DNA from: Alcaligenaceae bacterium
GTDB lineage: Bacteria; Pseudomonadota; Gammaproteobacteria; Burkholderiales; Burkholderiaceae_B
Reading direction: 5' to 3'
Assembly (NCBI GenBank): GCA_029265795.1
Contig: JAJUGV010000005.1
Span: 1 to 64,000, forward strand
Length of the DNA: 64,000 nucleotides
A model generated the notes under the pieces. The model searched no databases and was not told the DNA's origin. It worked only from the letters and a program-made list of their open reading frames with translations. The first letter of the stretch is position 1, and every line of letters starts with the position of its first letter. A program made the position numbers and the translations under genes. This document shows positions 17,320 through 25,262 of this stretch, one piece after another.

Positions 17320-18456
17320 ATGCGGATAGGCGTACCCGCCGAGACGGCGGCAGGAGAAACCCGGGTAGCGGCAACACCGGAAACGGTCAAGAAACTGGTG
17401 GCTCAAGGCCACGCAGTATGCGTGCAGTCCGGGGCGGGTGAGGCAGCCAGCGCTGTCGACGACGCCTATCGCGATGCGGGCGCTGAAATCGTCGATGCGC
17501 AGTCCGCGTTGGCGGCCGATCTCGTGCTCAAGGTTCAGGCTCCCAGCCCGGCGGAGCTGTCACTCATGAAGCCCGGCGCAGCCGTAGTCGGCATGCTGAA
17601 TCCCTTCGATACAGGCGGGCTGCAGCGGTTGGCTGAAGGCGGGCTCACGGCGTTCGCCCTGGAAGCCGCGCCGCGCACTACACGGGCCCAAAGCATGGAC
17701 GTGCTGTCCAGCCAGGCCAATGTGGCGGGCTACAAGGCGGTCATGTTGGCCGCTAACGAATATCAACGTCTCTTCCCCATGCTAATGACTGCGGCGGGCA
17801 CCATCAAGGCCGCTCGCGTCGTCGTGCTAGGCGTTGGCGTGGCGGGCTTGCAGGCGATCGCTACGGCCAAAAGGCTGGGAGCCGTGATCGAAGCCTCTGA
17901 CGTCCGGCCGGCAGTAAAGGAACAAGTCGAATCGCTGGGTGGAAAATTCATCGACGTTCCTTACGAGACCGATGAAGAGCGTGAAGCTGCCGAAGGTGTG
18001 GGGGGCTATGCCCGGCCCATGCCGCAAAGCTGGCTGGACCGACAGAAGGTGGAAGTGGCAAAGCGTGTGGCGCAGGCCAATGTTGTGATCTCCACTGCGC
18101 TCATTCCGGGACGGCCGGCGCCCGTTCTCATCACGGAAGACATGGTCAGGGCGATGCGCCCGGGTTCCGTCATTGTTGATATCGCGGCGGGCCGTGCGGC
18201 CGATGGCGTCAGCGGCAATTGCCCATTGACCGAAGCGGGGCGGGTAGTGCGTAAGCACGACGTGGTGATTATTGGGCATACCAACCTGCCGGCCCTGGTA
18301 GCTGCCGACAGCTCTAGTCTTTATGCTCGCAATGTGCTGGATTTCCTCAAGCTAGTGCTGCCGCCTGAAGCCTCACAGCTGCAGCTGCCTATGGATGACG
18401 ATATCGTTGCTGCATGTCTGGTGGCGCACGAAGGCAAAGTGTTGCGTCGTACCTGA
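17320..18456 (+). CDS. pntAA: NAD(P) transhydrogenase subunit alpha, NAD-binding part
   Basis: Carries the NAD(H)-binding domain I of the proton-pumping transhydrogenase, which makes NADPH from NADH using the proton gradient. The 378 residues begin MRIGVPAETAAGETRVAATP, with the RQD-like and Rossmann motifs VVVLGVGVAGLQAIATAKRLGA near residue 165. GGAG seven bases before the ATG supports the start. As in many proteobacteria, the alpha subunit is split in two, and its membrane part is the next gene. Confidence 0.95.
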   Translation: MRIGVPAETAAGETRVAATPETVKKLVAQGHAVCVQSGAGEAASAVDDAYRDAGAEIVDAQSALAADLVLKVQAPSPAELSLMKPGAAVVGMLNPFDTGGLQRLAEGGLTAFALEAAPRTTRAQSMDVLSSQANVAGYKAVMLAANEYQRLFPMLMTAAGTIKAARVVVLGVGVAGLQAIATAKRLGAVIEASDVRPAVKEQVESLGGKFIDVPYETDEEREAAEGVGGYARPMPQSWLDRQKVEVAKRVAQANVVISTALIPGRPAPVLITEDMVRAMRPGSVIVDIAAGRAADGVSGNCPLTEAGRVVRKHDVVIIGHTNLPALVAADSSSLYARNVLDFLKLVLPPEASQLQLPMDDDIVAACLVAHEGKVLRRT

Positions 18457-18481
18457 GCCTACTCCTGAGAGGGACCGACAC

Positions 18482-18799
18482 ATGGACGCTATTTCGCCCT
18501 TGCTGTTGAATTTCATCATCTTCGTGCTTGCCATCTATGTCGGCTATCACGTGGTCTGGAATGTAACGCCGGCCTTGCACACACCGCTCATGGCCGTCAC
18601 GAATGCCATTTCCGCCATCGTCATTGTGGGGGCAATGCTGGCGGCGGCCCTCACTGAAACTCCGTTGGGCAAGGTCATGGGGGTATTGGCCGTCGCGCTG
18701 GCTGCGGTCAATGTCTTTGGCGGGTTTCTGGTCACGCGCCGAATGCTGGAGATGTTTAAGAAGAAGGAACGTAAGCCGGTACGGGAGGATGCCAAATGA
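18482..18799 (+). CDS. pntAB: NAD(P) transhydrogenase subunit alpha, membrane part
   Basis: A 105-residue membrane protein with three or four hydrophobic helices (LLNFIIFVLAIYVGYHVVW; AISAIVIVGAMLAAAL; VMGVLAVALAAVNVFGGFLV) and a Lys/Arg-rich C-terminal tail. It supplies part of the proton channel (domain II). The start at 18482 follows GAGAGGGA, and its stop overlaps the pntB start by four bases (ATGA), a tight coupling. Confidence 0.94.
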   Translation: MDAISPLLLNFIIFVLAIYVGYHVVWNVTPALHTPLMAVTNAISAIVIVGAMLAAALTETPLGKVMGVLAVALAAVNVFGGFLVTRRMLEMFKKKERKPVREDAK

Positions 18800-20217
18800 G
18801 CATGAATCTTGTCGTCTTCCTTTATTTGCTGGCTTCGGTATGCTTCATTCAGGCACTCAAGGGGCTGTCGCATCCCACCACCTCCATTCGCGGCAACCTC
18901 TTTGGCATGGTGGGCATGGCCATCGCCATTTTCACGACCGCCGGGCTGATCATCACGCTGGCGTCGTCGCCACTGGGGTTGGGGTGGGTTTTGTTAGGGC
19001 TGCTGCTTGGAGGCTCGGTGGGCACCGTCATGGCGCGGCGGGTCGAAATGACAAAAATGCCCGAACTGGTGGCCTTCATGCACAGCATGATTGGGTTGGC
19101 GGCCGTCTTTATTGCCGTAGCCGCCGTCGCAGAGCCGTGGGCGTTTCAAATTACCGAACCCAACGGGCCGATTCCCGGTGGTAACCGTATCGAGCTTGCA
19201 CTCGGAGCATTTATTGGGGCAGTGACGTTCACCGGCTCGGTGATCGCCTTTGGCAAGCTTAGCGGCAAATACAAGTTTCGCCTGTTCCAGGGCGCGCCGG
19301 TTCAGTTCAAGGGGCAACACTTGCTCAATGCGGCGCTGGGGCTTGCCACACTTTTCTTCATTTTCGGCTTCTGGCATTCTCAAAGCTGGCTGGATATCCT
19401 GCTTGTCATTGCGTTGGGATTCGCGTTGGGGGTGCTCATCATCATCCCGATCGGCGGCGCAGACATGCCTGTCGTAGTGTCCATGCTGAACAGCTACTCG
19501 GGCTGGGCGGCCGCAGGCATTGGGTTCAGCCTAAATAACTCCATGCTCATCATTGCCGGGTCGCTGGTCGGTTCCTCCGGGGCCATTCTCAGCTACATCA
19601 TGTGCAAAGCGATGAATCGCTCATTCTTCAACGTGATACTGGGCGGCTTTGGTGGGGATGACGCGGCGGCGGCTGCAGATGACGGTCAGCAGCGCACAGT
19701 GAAGAGTGGCAGTGCCGAGGACGCCGCGTTCATCCTGGGCAATGCGGAAAGCGTTGTCATCGTTCCGGGCTATGGGCTAGCGGTGGCGCGGGCGCAGCAT
19801 GCCGTTAAGGAACTTGCCGATAAGCTGGTGGATATCGGCGTCACGGTGCGTTATGCCATTCACCCGGTGGCCGGTCGCATGCCCGGACACATGAACGTGC
19901 TCCTGGCCGAGGCCGAAGTACCTTACGACCAAGTCTTCGAAATGGAAGACATCAACACCGAATTTGGGCAGGTCGACGTGGCGATTGTGCTCGGCGCGAA
20001 CGATGTCGTAAACCCGGCTGCCCAACAAAAAGGCTCGCCTATCTATGGCATGCCCATTCTCGAGGCTTACAAGGCCAAGACGGTCATTGTCAATAAACGG
20101 TCCATGGCAGCCGGCTATGCCGGGCTGGACAACGAGCTGTTCTATATGGAAAAGACCATGATGGTGTTCGGTGACGCCAAGAAAACCGTCGAGGAAATGA
20201 CCAAAGCCATCGACTAA
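18796..20217 (+). CDS. pntB: NAD(P) transhydrogenase subunit beta
   Basis: Contains the remaining membrane helices and the NADP(H)-binding domain III. The 473 residues start with about nine hydrophobic helices. The soluble part follows from about residue 290, with VIVPGYGLAVARAQHAVKEL, HPVAGRMPGHMNVLLAEA and the C-terminal VDVAIVLGANDVVNPAA. The operon pntAA-pntAB-pntB is complete. No intrinsic terminator is evident after the stop; the next gene is preceded by its own operator-like element. Confidence 0.97.
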   Translation: MSMNLVVFLYLLASVCFIQALKGLSHPTTSIRGNLFGMVGMAIAIFTTAGLIITLASSPLGLGWVLLGLLLGGSVGTVMARRVEMTKMPELVAFMHSMIGLAAVFIAVAAVAEPWAFQITEPNGPIPGGNRIELALGAFIGAVTFTGSVIAFGKLSGKYKFRLFQGAPVQFKGQHLLNAALGLATLFFIFGFWHSQSWLDILLVIALGFALGVLIIIPIGGADMPVVVSMLNSYSGWAAAGIGFSLNNSMLIIAGSLVGSSGAILSYIMCKAMNRSFFNVILGGFGGDDAAAAADDGQQRTVKSGSAEDAAFILGNAESVVIVPGYGLAVARAQHAVKELADKLVDIGVTVRYAIHPVAGRMPGHMNVLLAEAEVPYDQVFEMEDINTEFGQVDVAIVLGANDVVNPAAQQKGSPIYGMPILEAYKAKTVIVNKRSMAAGYAGLDNELFYMEKTMMVFGDAKKTVEEMTKAID

Positions 20218-20237
20218 GGTGTGTTTCAACCGTTAAC

Positions 20238-20251
20238 TTGTCCTGGCACAA
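20238..20251 (+). promoter_or_regulatory. Crp/Fnr-type operator-like dyad, copy 1
   Basis: TTGTC-CTGG-CACAA, an imperfect palindrome with the TTG-N8-CAA layout of Crp/Fnr-superfamily sites, 80 bases before the NirV-like gene. The same motif, and the six bases after it (AGAAGG), recur at 22097 before the cytochrome c gene. Identity across the shared 20-mer TTGTCNTGGCACAAAGAAGG is 19 of 20. The regulator gene lying between the two copies is the obvious candidate binder. Confidence 0.5.
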
Positions 20252-20330
20252 AGAAGGCACACGCTTGCTGTAGTCCAATCAAATCAGGGCGGGTCTGCGC
20301 GAGGCAGCCCGCAAGACAACAAGGACTGCC

Positions 20331-21191
20331 ATGCGTTTGCGTACGATTGCTTCCGCCATTTCCAGGCTTGCTGCGGCAGGCGGCCTGCTTGCCTTGGCAA
20401 CGAGTGTATTACCGGGTATGCAGGCCTTCGCCGCTGATGCCACTGACGGACTGTTGGTCACCATTGCTCCCGGAAAAGTCGAGTACTACACGACCGCAGA
20501 GGCACTGGTAAACGGGATGCCGGCCATGCCCGCTCGGCTGACTGTCGAATTTGATCGGCCGATGCGCGTGATGAAGCGGCTGGTAAGCCAGGCCGAATAT
20601 GCAGAGTGTGTGCGTGAAGAGGGTTGCCGCCCCTTGCATAAGGATCACCGGGATGACGTCTCTCCTGAGTTGCCGGTGGTCGGCGTGAGCTGGGACGATG
20701 CCACCGCCTATGCACGTTGGTACAGTGCTCGGACCGGGCAGCATTACCGCCTGCCCACCTATGCAGAATGGGTGCACTTGGCGGGAGAAGTCTTCAAGGA
20801 AGACCTGCGCCTTGACCTCTACCGGCCGGACGATGCCAATAACCCGGCTCAGCGTTGGCTGGCGGAGTATGCGCTCGAATCCCAGCGCAAGGCTGCCGCA
20901 GACCCGTTCCCGCGCCCGTTCGGTACGTTCGGCAGCAACGCGGCGGGAATTCTGGATTTGGGCGGTAACGTTTGGGAATGGACTAACACCTGCCATGTCC
21001 GCCGGTACGTGGACGAGGAAGGCAACGAGATCTTGCCCGCCACAGAAAACTGTGGAATACGGGTGGTCGCCGGTTCGCACCACAGCCTGATCACCGATTT
21101 CATGCGCGACCCCAAGGCAGGCGCATGTTCGGTGGGTATACCACCTTCCAATCTGGGTATACGCCTGATAGTGGATGAGTCAGGAAGCTAG
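20331..21191 (+). CDS. SUMF1/formylglycine-generating-enzyme-like exported protein (NirV-like)
   Basis: A 286-residue precursor with an N-terminal signal peptide (cleavage likely near MQAFAADAT, about residue 35), so it acts outside the cytoplasm. The FGE-sulfatase fold is marked by VVGVSWDDATAYARWYSART, YRLPTYAEWVHLA and GGNVWEWTNTC; the C-terminal Arg-rich motif is altered (CGIRVVAGSHHS). NirV, encoded beside copper nitrite reductase in denitrifiers, belongs to this family, but no nirK is present here. A hairpin (20289-20312) lies in the leader. Exact role unknown. Confidence 0.75.
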   Translation: MRLRTIASAISRLAAAGGLLALATSVLPGMQAFAADATDGLLVTIAPGKVEYYTTAEALVNGMPAMPARLTVEFDRPMRVMKRLVSQAEYAECVREEGCRPLHKDHRDDVSPELPVVGVSWDDATAYARWYSARTGQHYRLPTYAEWVHLAGEVFKEDLRLDLYRPDDANNPAQRWLAEYALESQRKAAADPFPRPFGTFGSNAAGILDLGGNVWEWTNTCHVRRYVDEEGNEILPATENCGIRVVAGSHHSLITDFMRDPKAGACSVGIPPSNLGIRLIVDESGS

Positions 21192-21209
21192 CAGGATCGC
21201 AGCCGCTGC

Positions 21210-21959
21210 TTACAGCGGTTGCACTGAGCTTTTACGTGTTGAGGAATTCCCGGCGCTTTCGATCGGTTCGCCTTCAGCGAGGCGTATCAGGTCGTCCACC
21301 TTGCGGACTACGACCCGCTTGCGCCCCGTAATCACCAGACCACGATCTTTCCATGCACTGAGCAAGCGGCTGACGGTATGTAAGGTGGTGCCGGTCATTT
21401 CGGCGATTTCTTGACGGGTGATCGGGAAATTAATGGCGATGCCGTCGTCGGTTTTTTCTCCTGATGAGTCGATCAGCCGGAGAATACAGCGTGCGACACG
21501 CTGCTCGACTTCTTCGGTGGACAGCTCTTTGATGCGGGTATGAGCGTCTTGCAGACGCTGACCCACCGCCTGTAAGGCGTTAGCGGCAAATTGCAGATTC
21601 CCGGTCATGAAGCGGTCCCATTCGGCCGACGGCCATGCCAACACGATACTTTCTTCGACGGCCACGCATGAAGCCGGGTAAGTGGGGCGGCGCATGGCTT
21701 TGGCAATGCCGAAAACTTCACCGGGGATGACATAGCGCACCATGACCTGTTCGCCTTCCGCCGTGGTTTGCAGCACTTTCAGGTGACCGTGCAGCAGAAC
21801 GAAAAAATGTTCGGCATTCTGCCCCTGTTGAAAGACCGAGTCGCCGGCGTTCAGGCGCATGGGGCGAGCGATGGAAAGCACTGTGTCCAGGTCTTTGTCG
21901 GGGACCGCTCGGAAAAGATCGAGGTTCTTGACGAGAGAACGAGGAATGTTGGTGCTCAT
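21210..21959 (-). CDS. Crp/Fnr-family transcriptional regulator (Dnr/NnrR-like)
   Basis: A 249-residue two-domain regulator. The N-terminal cyclic-nucleotide-binding-like beta barrel (about 15-125; SVFQQGQNAEHFFVLLHGHL) leads through a dimerisation helix to a C-terminal Crp-type helix-turn-helix (ITRQEIAEMTGTTLHTVSRLLSAW, about 180-203). Only two Cys are visible and none form the N-terminal cluster of Fnr, so it is not an iron-sulfur oxygen sensor of that type; Dnr/NnrR proteins that sense NO through heme lack those Cys too. Convergent with the NirV-like gene and divergent from the cytochrome gene. Confidence 0.9.
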   Translation of the reverse strand: MSTNIPRSLVKNLDLFRAVPDKDLDTVLSIARPMRLNAGDSVFQQGQNAEHFFVLLHGHLKVLQTTAEGEQVMVRYVIPGEVFGIAKAMRRPTYPASCVAVEESIVLAWPSAEWDRFMTGNLQFAANALQAVGQRLQDAHTRIKELSTEEVEQRVARCILRLIDSSGEKTDDGIAINFPITRQEIAEMTGTTLHTVSRLLSAWKDRGLVITGRKRVVVRKVDDLIRLAEGEPIESAGNSSTRKSSVQPL

Positions 21960-22096
21960 CTCGGGCCCTGCAGGTTCGGGAGTTTCATTCTATCACCTGT
22001 AACCCTTCGCTTAGTGGGGCTGCTCCCTATGCGCCCGCTAAAGCGGGGTAGGGGCTGTGATGGTTCGGGTAAACCCGTAAGTATCGTATTCCGTAT

Positions 22097-22110
22097 TTGT
22101 CGTGGCACAA
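22097..22110 (+). promoter_or_regulatory. Crp/Fnr-type operator-like dyad, copy 2
   Basis: TTGTC-GTGG-CACAA followed by AGAAGG, the second copy of the 20-base motif at 20238. It lies between the divergent Crp/Fnr regulator gene (start 21959) and the cytochrome c gene (start 22205), 95 bases before the latter. It could serve both promoters and so allow autoregulation. Confidence 0.5.
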
Positions 22111-22158
22111 AGAAGGGGTGGGTGACTTACGGTCAAATGGAACCGTACACAGAAACAG

Positions 22159-22174
22159 ATCGGCGCCAGCCGAT
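22159..22174 (+). other. Inverted repeats in the cytochrome c leader
   Basis: ATCGGC-GCCA-GCCGAT, a perfect 6-bp stem with four-base loop, 30 bases before the cytochrome start. Three more dyads lie in the same 245-base gap: 22034-22047 (CCCGCT/AGCGGG), 22066-22077 (CGGGT/ACCCG) and 22128-22147 (TACGGT/ACCGTA). They could be operators or leader structures. Confidence 0.4.
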
Positions 22175-22204
22175 ATGAACAAACCCGGCACAGGAGAGCC
22201 CACT

Positions 22205-22534
22205 ATGTTCAAGCGTTCAGCCAAATTTGCGTTGGTCGTCGTTCTTGCCGCAGGGATGCTCCCTGCACTCGCTTCGGCGGCTGGAGAAGCCATCGACCCT
22301 GCAGGCGAAAAACTCTACAAGTCGGCATGTCTCGCTTGCCACATGGCCGGCGTGGCCGGCGCTCCCAAACTGGGCGACAAGGCTGCCTGGGCGTCCCGCA
22401 TGGAGCGCGGCATGGATGCAATGATGGAAGTCACCATCAACGGGAAGGGCGCGATGCCGCCTCGTGGAGCTACGAAGGCTGATGATGACACCCTGCGTGC
22501 CGCCGTCGAATACATGATTGCAAAATCGCAATAA
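22205..22534 (+). CDS. Small periplasmic c-type cytochrome (c5-like)
   Basis: A 109-residue precursor with signal peptide (cleavage near ALASAAGEA, about residue 26) and one heme site CLACH at about residues 43-47. A distal Met probably comes from GKGAMPPRG, a typical c5/class I arrangement. AGGAG lies about ten bases before the ATG. The operator-like motif at 22097 and the adjacent Crp/Fnr gene suggest oxygen- or NO-linked control. As an electron carrier it could feed an oxidase or a nitrogen-oxide reductase encoded elsewhere. Confidence 0.9.
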   Translation: MFKRSAKFALVVVLAAGMLPALASAAGEAIDPAGEKLYKSACLACHMAGVAGAPKLGDKAAWASRMERGMDAMMEVTINGKGAMPPRGATKADDDTLRAAVEYMIAKSQ

Positions 22535-22616
22535 GCGCTGCGGGGGCCCGCCCGCCGACCCGTCTCGGCGCTCGGGAAAATCCTTATCTTGCGGGGCGGG
22601 TCACCTCGTTACACTG

Positions 22617-22647
22617 GGCTCCATGCCGATGGCATGGGGCCTTTTTT
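22617..22647 (+). terminator. Intrinsic terminator after the cytochrome c gene
   Basis: A continuous 11-pair stem (GGCTCCATGCC, loop GAT, GGCATGGGGCC, with one G-T pair) is followed at once by six T. This is the clearest intrinsic terminator in the window. It separates the cytochrome gene from the peptide transporter operon, whose first gene starts 50 bases later. Confidence 0.85.
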
Positions 22648-22696
22648 CATGTTGTTCAGGCTCCCCGACACTTTTAACGATAAGGGGCAACAAAAC

Positions 22697-24277
22697 ATGA
22701 AGTCCATTCGCAAGACCATCGCCTTCACGGCGTTGGCTGCCACGCTTTGCTTCTCCGCCGCTGCGCAGGCACGAGACCTAGTCATCGCTCTGCGCTCCGA
22801 ACCCACCTCGATGGATCCGCAGTTCCACTCGCTGACACCGAATACGCAGCTGTCAGAAACCCTGTTCGATCCACTGGTGCGCACCGATGCGGTCGCCAAG
22901 CCTGTACCGTCCCTGGCAGAGTCCTGGACGGTCGATGGCGATACCTGGACCTTCAACCTACGCAAGGACGTCAAGTTCTCAGATGGTACGCCGTTTACGG
23001 CTGAAGACGTCGTCTTCACCTACGACCGGGTGCCCAAGGTACCTAACAGCCCGTCGTCCTATGCGCTCTATCTGAGCAGCATCGACCGGCTGGAAGTGGT
23101 TGATCCGCATACGCTTAAGATCATCACCAAGGGGCCTTCGCCCGTGCTTCTGCCTAACCTGGCAATGGTGCCGATCATGTCGTCTAAGGCGGCTGCAGGG
23201 CCGGCACCCGAGGGTAAGACCACTGTCGAGCTGAACCGGGGTGATGGTTTAGTAGGCACCGGTCCGTATAAGTTCGTCTCCTGGAAACGCGGCGCTGAAA
23301 TCGTCTTCGAGCGCAACGAAAACTACTGGGGCGAAGCGCCCGCATGGGATCGCGTTATTTACCGGCCCATTACCAATCCTGCGGCACGCGTGGCTGCTCT
23401 GCTAGCCGGTGACGTCGATCTTATCGAGGATCCTCCCACCGACGACCTGCCCAAGCTCAAGCAAAACAAAGATCTGTATGTGCAGGAAACACCATCGGTC
23501 CGTGTCATCTACATTGCCTTGCTGCAGGGCGACGACCTTCCGCCCGGCATGTCGGGTACAGACGGCAAGAATCCACTACAGGACCGTCGCGTACGTGAGG
23601 CCCTCTCGTTGGCGATCGACCGTCAGAGCATCGTAGATCGTGTGATGGGTGGTTCCGCGATGGCCGCGGGCAACCTGCTGGCCTACCCAGGCTTCGGTAC
23701 CTCCGAGAAATACGCTAAGGCGCCTGCCGCAGACGTCGAGCGCGCCAAGCAATTGCTGGCAGAAGCCGGTTACCCCAATGGTTTCACCATGTCGCTGGGT
23801 TCACCTGCGGGGCGCTACACCAACGACCAGCGAATCGCCCAAGTCGTGGCGGCCATGTGGGCACGCATCGGCGTGAAGGTGAATGTCGAAACTATGGCAC
23901 CCGCCGTGTTCTTCAAGCAGCGTAATGCTCATGCATTCAGCGCCTATCTGGCCGGTTGGGCGGCGTCATCGGGTGAAATGCTCAACCCGCTGAATTCGCT
24001 GGTGGTTACCAAGCAGCCTGAACTCGGCCTGGGTACCACCAACTGGAGTAAGTACTCCAATCCGGAAGTCGACAAGCTGGTGCTGGAAGCTTCGCGCACA
24101 CTCGAAGATGACAAGCGCGCAGAGCTGTTGCAAAAGGCCAGTGGCATGGTCATGGACGACTACGGGATCTTGCCGCTGCAATTTGAGATGTCGGTATGGG
24201 CCATGAAGAATGACATCCGTTATGCAGGGCGGGCCGATCAGATGACACTGGCTCAAGACATGAAGCCGGCACCCTGA
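22697..24277 (+). CDS. Peptide ABC transporter, periplasmic substrate-binding protein
   Basis: A 526-residue family 5 solute-binding protein (DppA/OppA type) with a signal peptide ending at about AAAQA-RD (residue 24). The mature start DLVIALRSEPTSMDPQFHS and later WTFNLRKDVKFSDGTPFTAEDVVFTYD are diagnostic. The DRRVREALSLAIDRQSIVD region follows. It is the first gene of a five-gene transporter with both permeases and both ATPases. Ligand could be di- or oligopeptides or modified peptides; the amidohydrolase gene at the end of the operon hints at N-acylated compounds. Confidence 0.93.
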   Translation: MKSIRKTIAFTALAATLCFSAAAQARDLVIALRSEPTSMDPQFHSLTPNTQLSETLFDPLVRTDAVAKPVPSLAESWTVDGDTWTFNLRKDVKFSDGTPFTAEDVVFTYDRVPKVPNSPSSYALYLSSIDRLEVVDPHTLKIITKGPSPVLLPNLAMVPIMSSKAAAGPAPEGKTTVELNRGDGLVGTGPYKFVSWKRGAEIVFERNENYWGEAPAWDRVIYRPITNPAARVAALLAGDVDLIEDPPTDDLPKLKQNKDLYVQETPSVRVIYIALLQGDDLPPGMSGTDGKNPLQDRRVREALSLAIDRQSIVDRVMGGSAMAAGNLLAYPGFGTSEKYAKAPAADVERAKQLLAEAGYPNGFTMSLGSPAGRYTNDQRIAQVVAAMWARIGVKVNVETMAPAVFFKQRNAHAFSAYLAGWAASSGEMLNPLNSLVVTKQPELGLGTTNWSKYSNPEVDKLVLEASRTLEDDKRAELLQKASGMVMDDYGILPLQFEMSVWAMKNDIRYAGRADQMTLAQDMKPAP

Positions 24278-24284
24278 GCACGTC

Positions 24285-25262
24285 GTGACCGCCACCATTA
24301 TTCGTCGCCTGCTGCAAACGGGGCTGGTTGTACTGGTCATGTCGGCACTGGTGTTCGCCGGTCTCTATGTGATCGGCGACCCGGTACTCATGATGGCCAG
24401 CCCCGAGGCCACAGACCTTGAACGTGAAGCAATCCGGCGTAACCTCGGCTTGGACAAGCCACTCTGGGAACAGTATTTCATCTTCCTGAGTAAGGCGGTT
24501 CAGCTGGACTTCGGCAACAGCTTTCTTACGGGGGAGTCGGCCATGCATCTCATTCTTGAGCGCATGCCGGCAACTCTAGAGCTAGCGACGCTTGCGATGT
24601 TCATATCGATGGTGGTGGGCATTCCTCTTGGGATCTATGCCGGTCTGCATCCGGAACGGCTGTTGTCCCGCAGCATTATGTCCGGCTCCGTCCTGGGTTT
24701 TTCCCTACCCAATTTTTGGGTCGGCCTGATGCTGATTATGTTGTTTGCAGTGATGCTGGGCTGGATGCCTGCAGGGGGCCGTGGGCCGGTCGAAGATTTC
24801 GGCCCCATCCAACTGAGTATCTTCAATTGGGAAGGCCTGCGCAGTCTGATTTTGCCCGCATTAACTATCGCGACCGCCAAGTGCGCACTCATCATTCGCG
24901 TGACTCGCGCGGCGACACGCGAATGCCTGCCGCAGGACTACATCAAGTTCGCGCGTGCTAAGGGTCTGCACGAGCGTCGCGTATTGGGTGTGCATCTGTT
25001 GAAGAACATCATGATTCCCATCGTGACCATCGGCGGCCTGGAATACGGTCAGGTTTTTGCATTTGCGGTGGTGACGGAAACGGTTTTCTCATGGCCCGGC
25101 ATGGGCAAGTTGCTGATCGACTCCATAGTGAATCTGGACCGGCCGGTTGTTGTGGCCTATCTCATGCTGACCGTCGTGTTCCTTGCCATGTTGAATCTGA
25201 TTGTGGACATCGGCTACACCGTGCTTGATCCGCGCGTACGCTTGGGAGCCACCGCATCATGA
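24285..25262 (+). CDS. Peptide ABC transporter permease (DppB type)
   Basis: A 325-residue inner-membrane permease with six hydrophobic helices. The N-terminal GDPVLMMASPEATDLEREAIRRNLGLDKPLWEQY pattern and the EAA loop TRAATRECLPQDYIKFARAKGLHERRV, which contacts the ATPases, are typical of DppB/OppB. The start is a GTG at 24285, seven bases after the binding-protein stop. Its 3' end overlaps the next permease by four bases. Confidence 0.93.
   Translation: MTATIIRRLLQTGLVVLVMSALVFAGLYVIGDPVLMMASPEATDLEREAIRRNLGLDKPLWEQYFIFLSKAVQLDFGNSFLTGESAMHLILERMPATLELATLAMFISMVVGIPLGIYAGLHPERLLSRSIMSGSVLGFSLPNFWVGLMLIMLFAVMLGWMPAGGRGPVEDFGPIQLSIFNWEGLRSLILPALTIATAKCALIIRVTRAATRECLPQDYIKFARAKGLHERRVLGVHLLKNIMIPIVTIGGLEYGQVFAFAVVTETVFSWPGMGKLLIDSIVNLDRPVVVAYLMLTVVFLAMLNLIVDIGYTVLDPRVRLGATAS

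Noticed and set aside
20245-20259. Possible sigma-54 promoter (TGGCAC-N5-AGGCA) before the NirV-like gene
   Set aside because: The GG-N10-GC spacing fits here, but the -12 element lacks TTGC and the second copy of the motif at 22104 has GG instead of GC. The shared dyad is better explained as a Crp/Fnr-type site.
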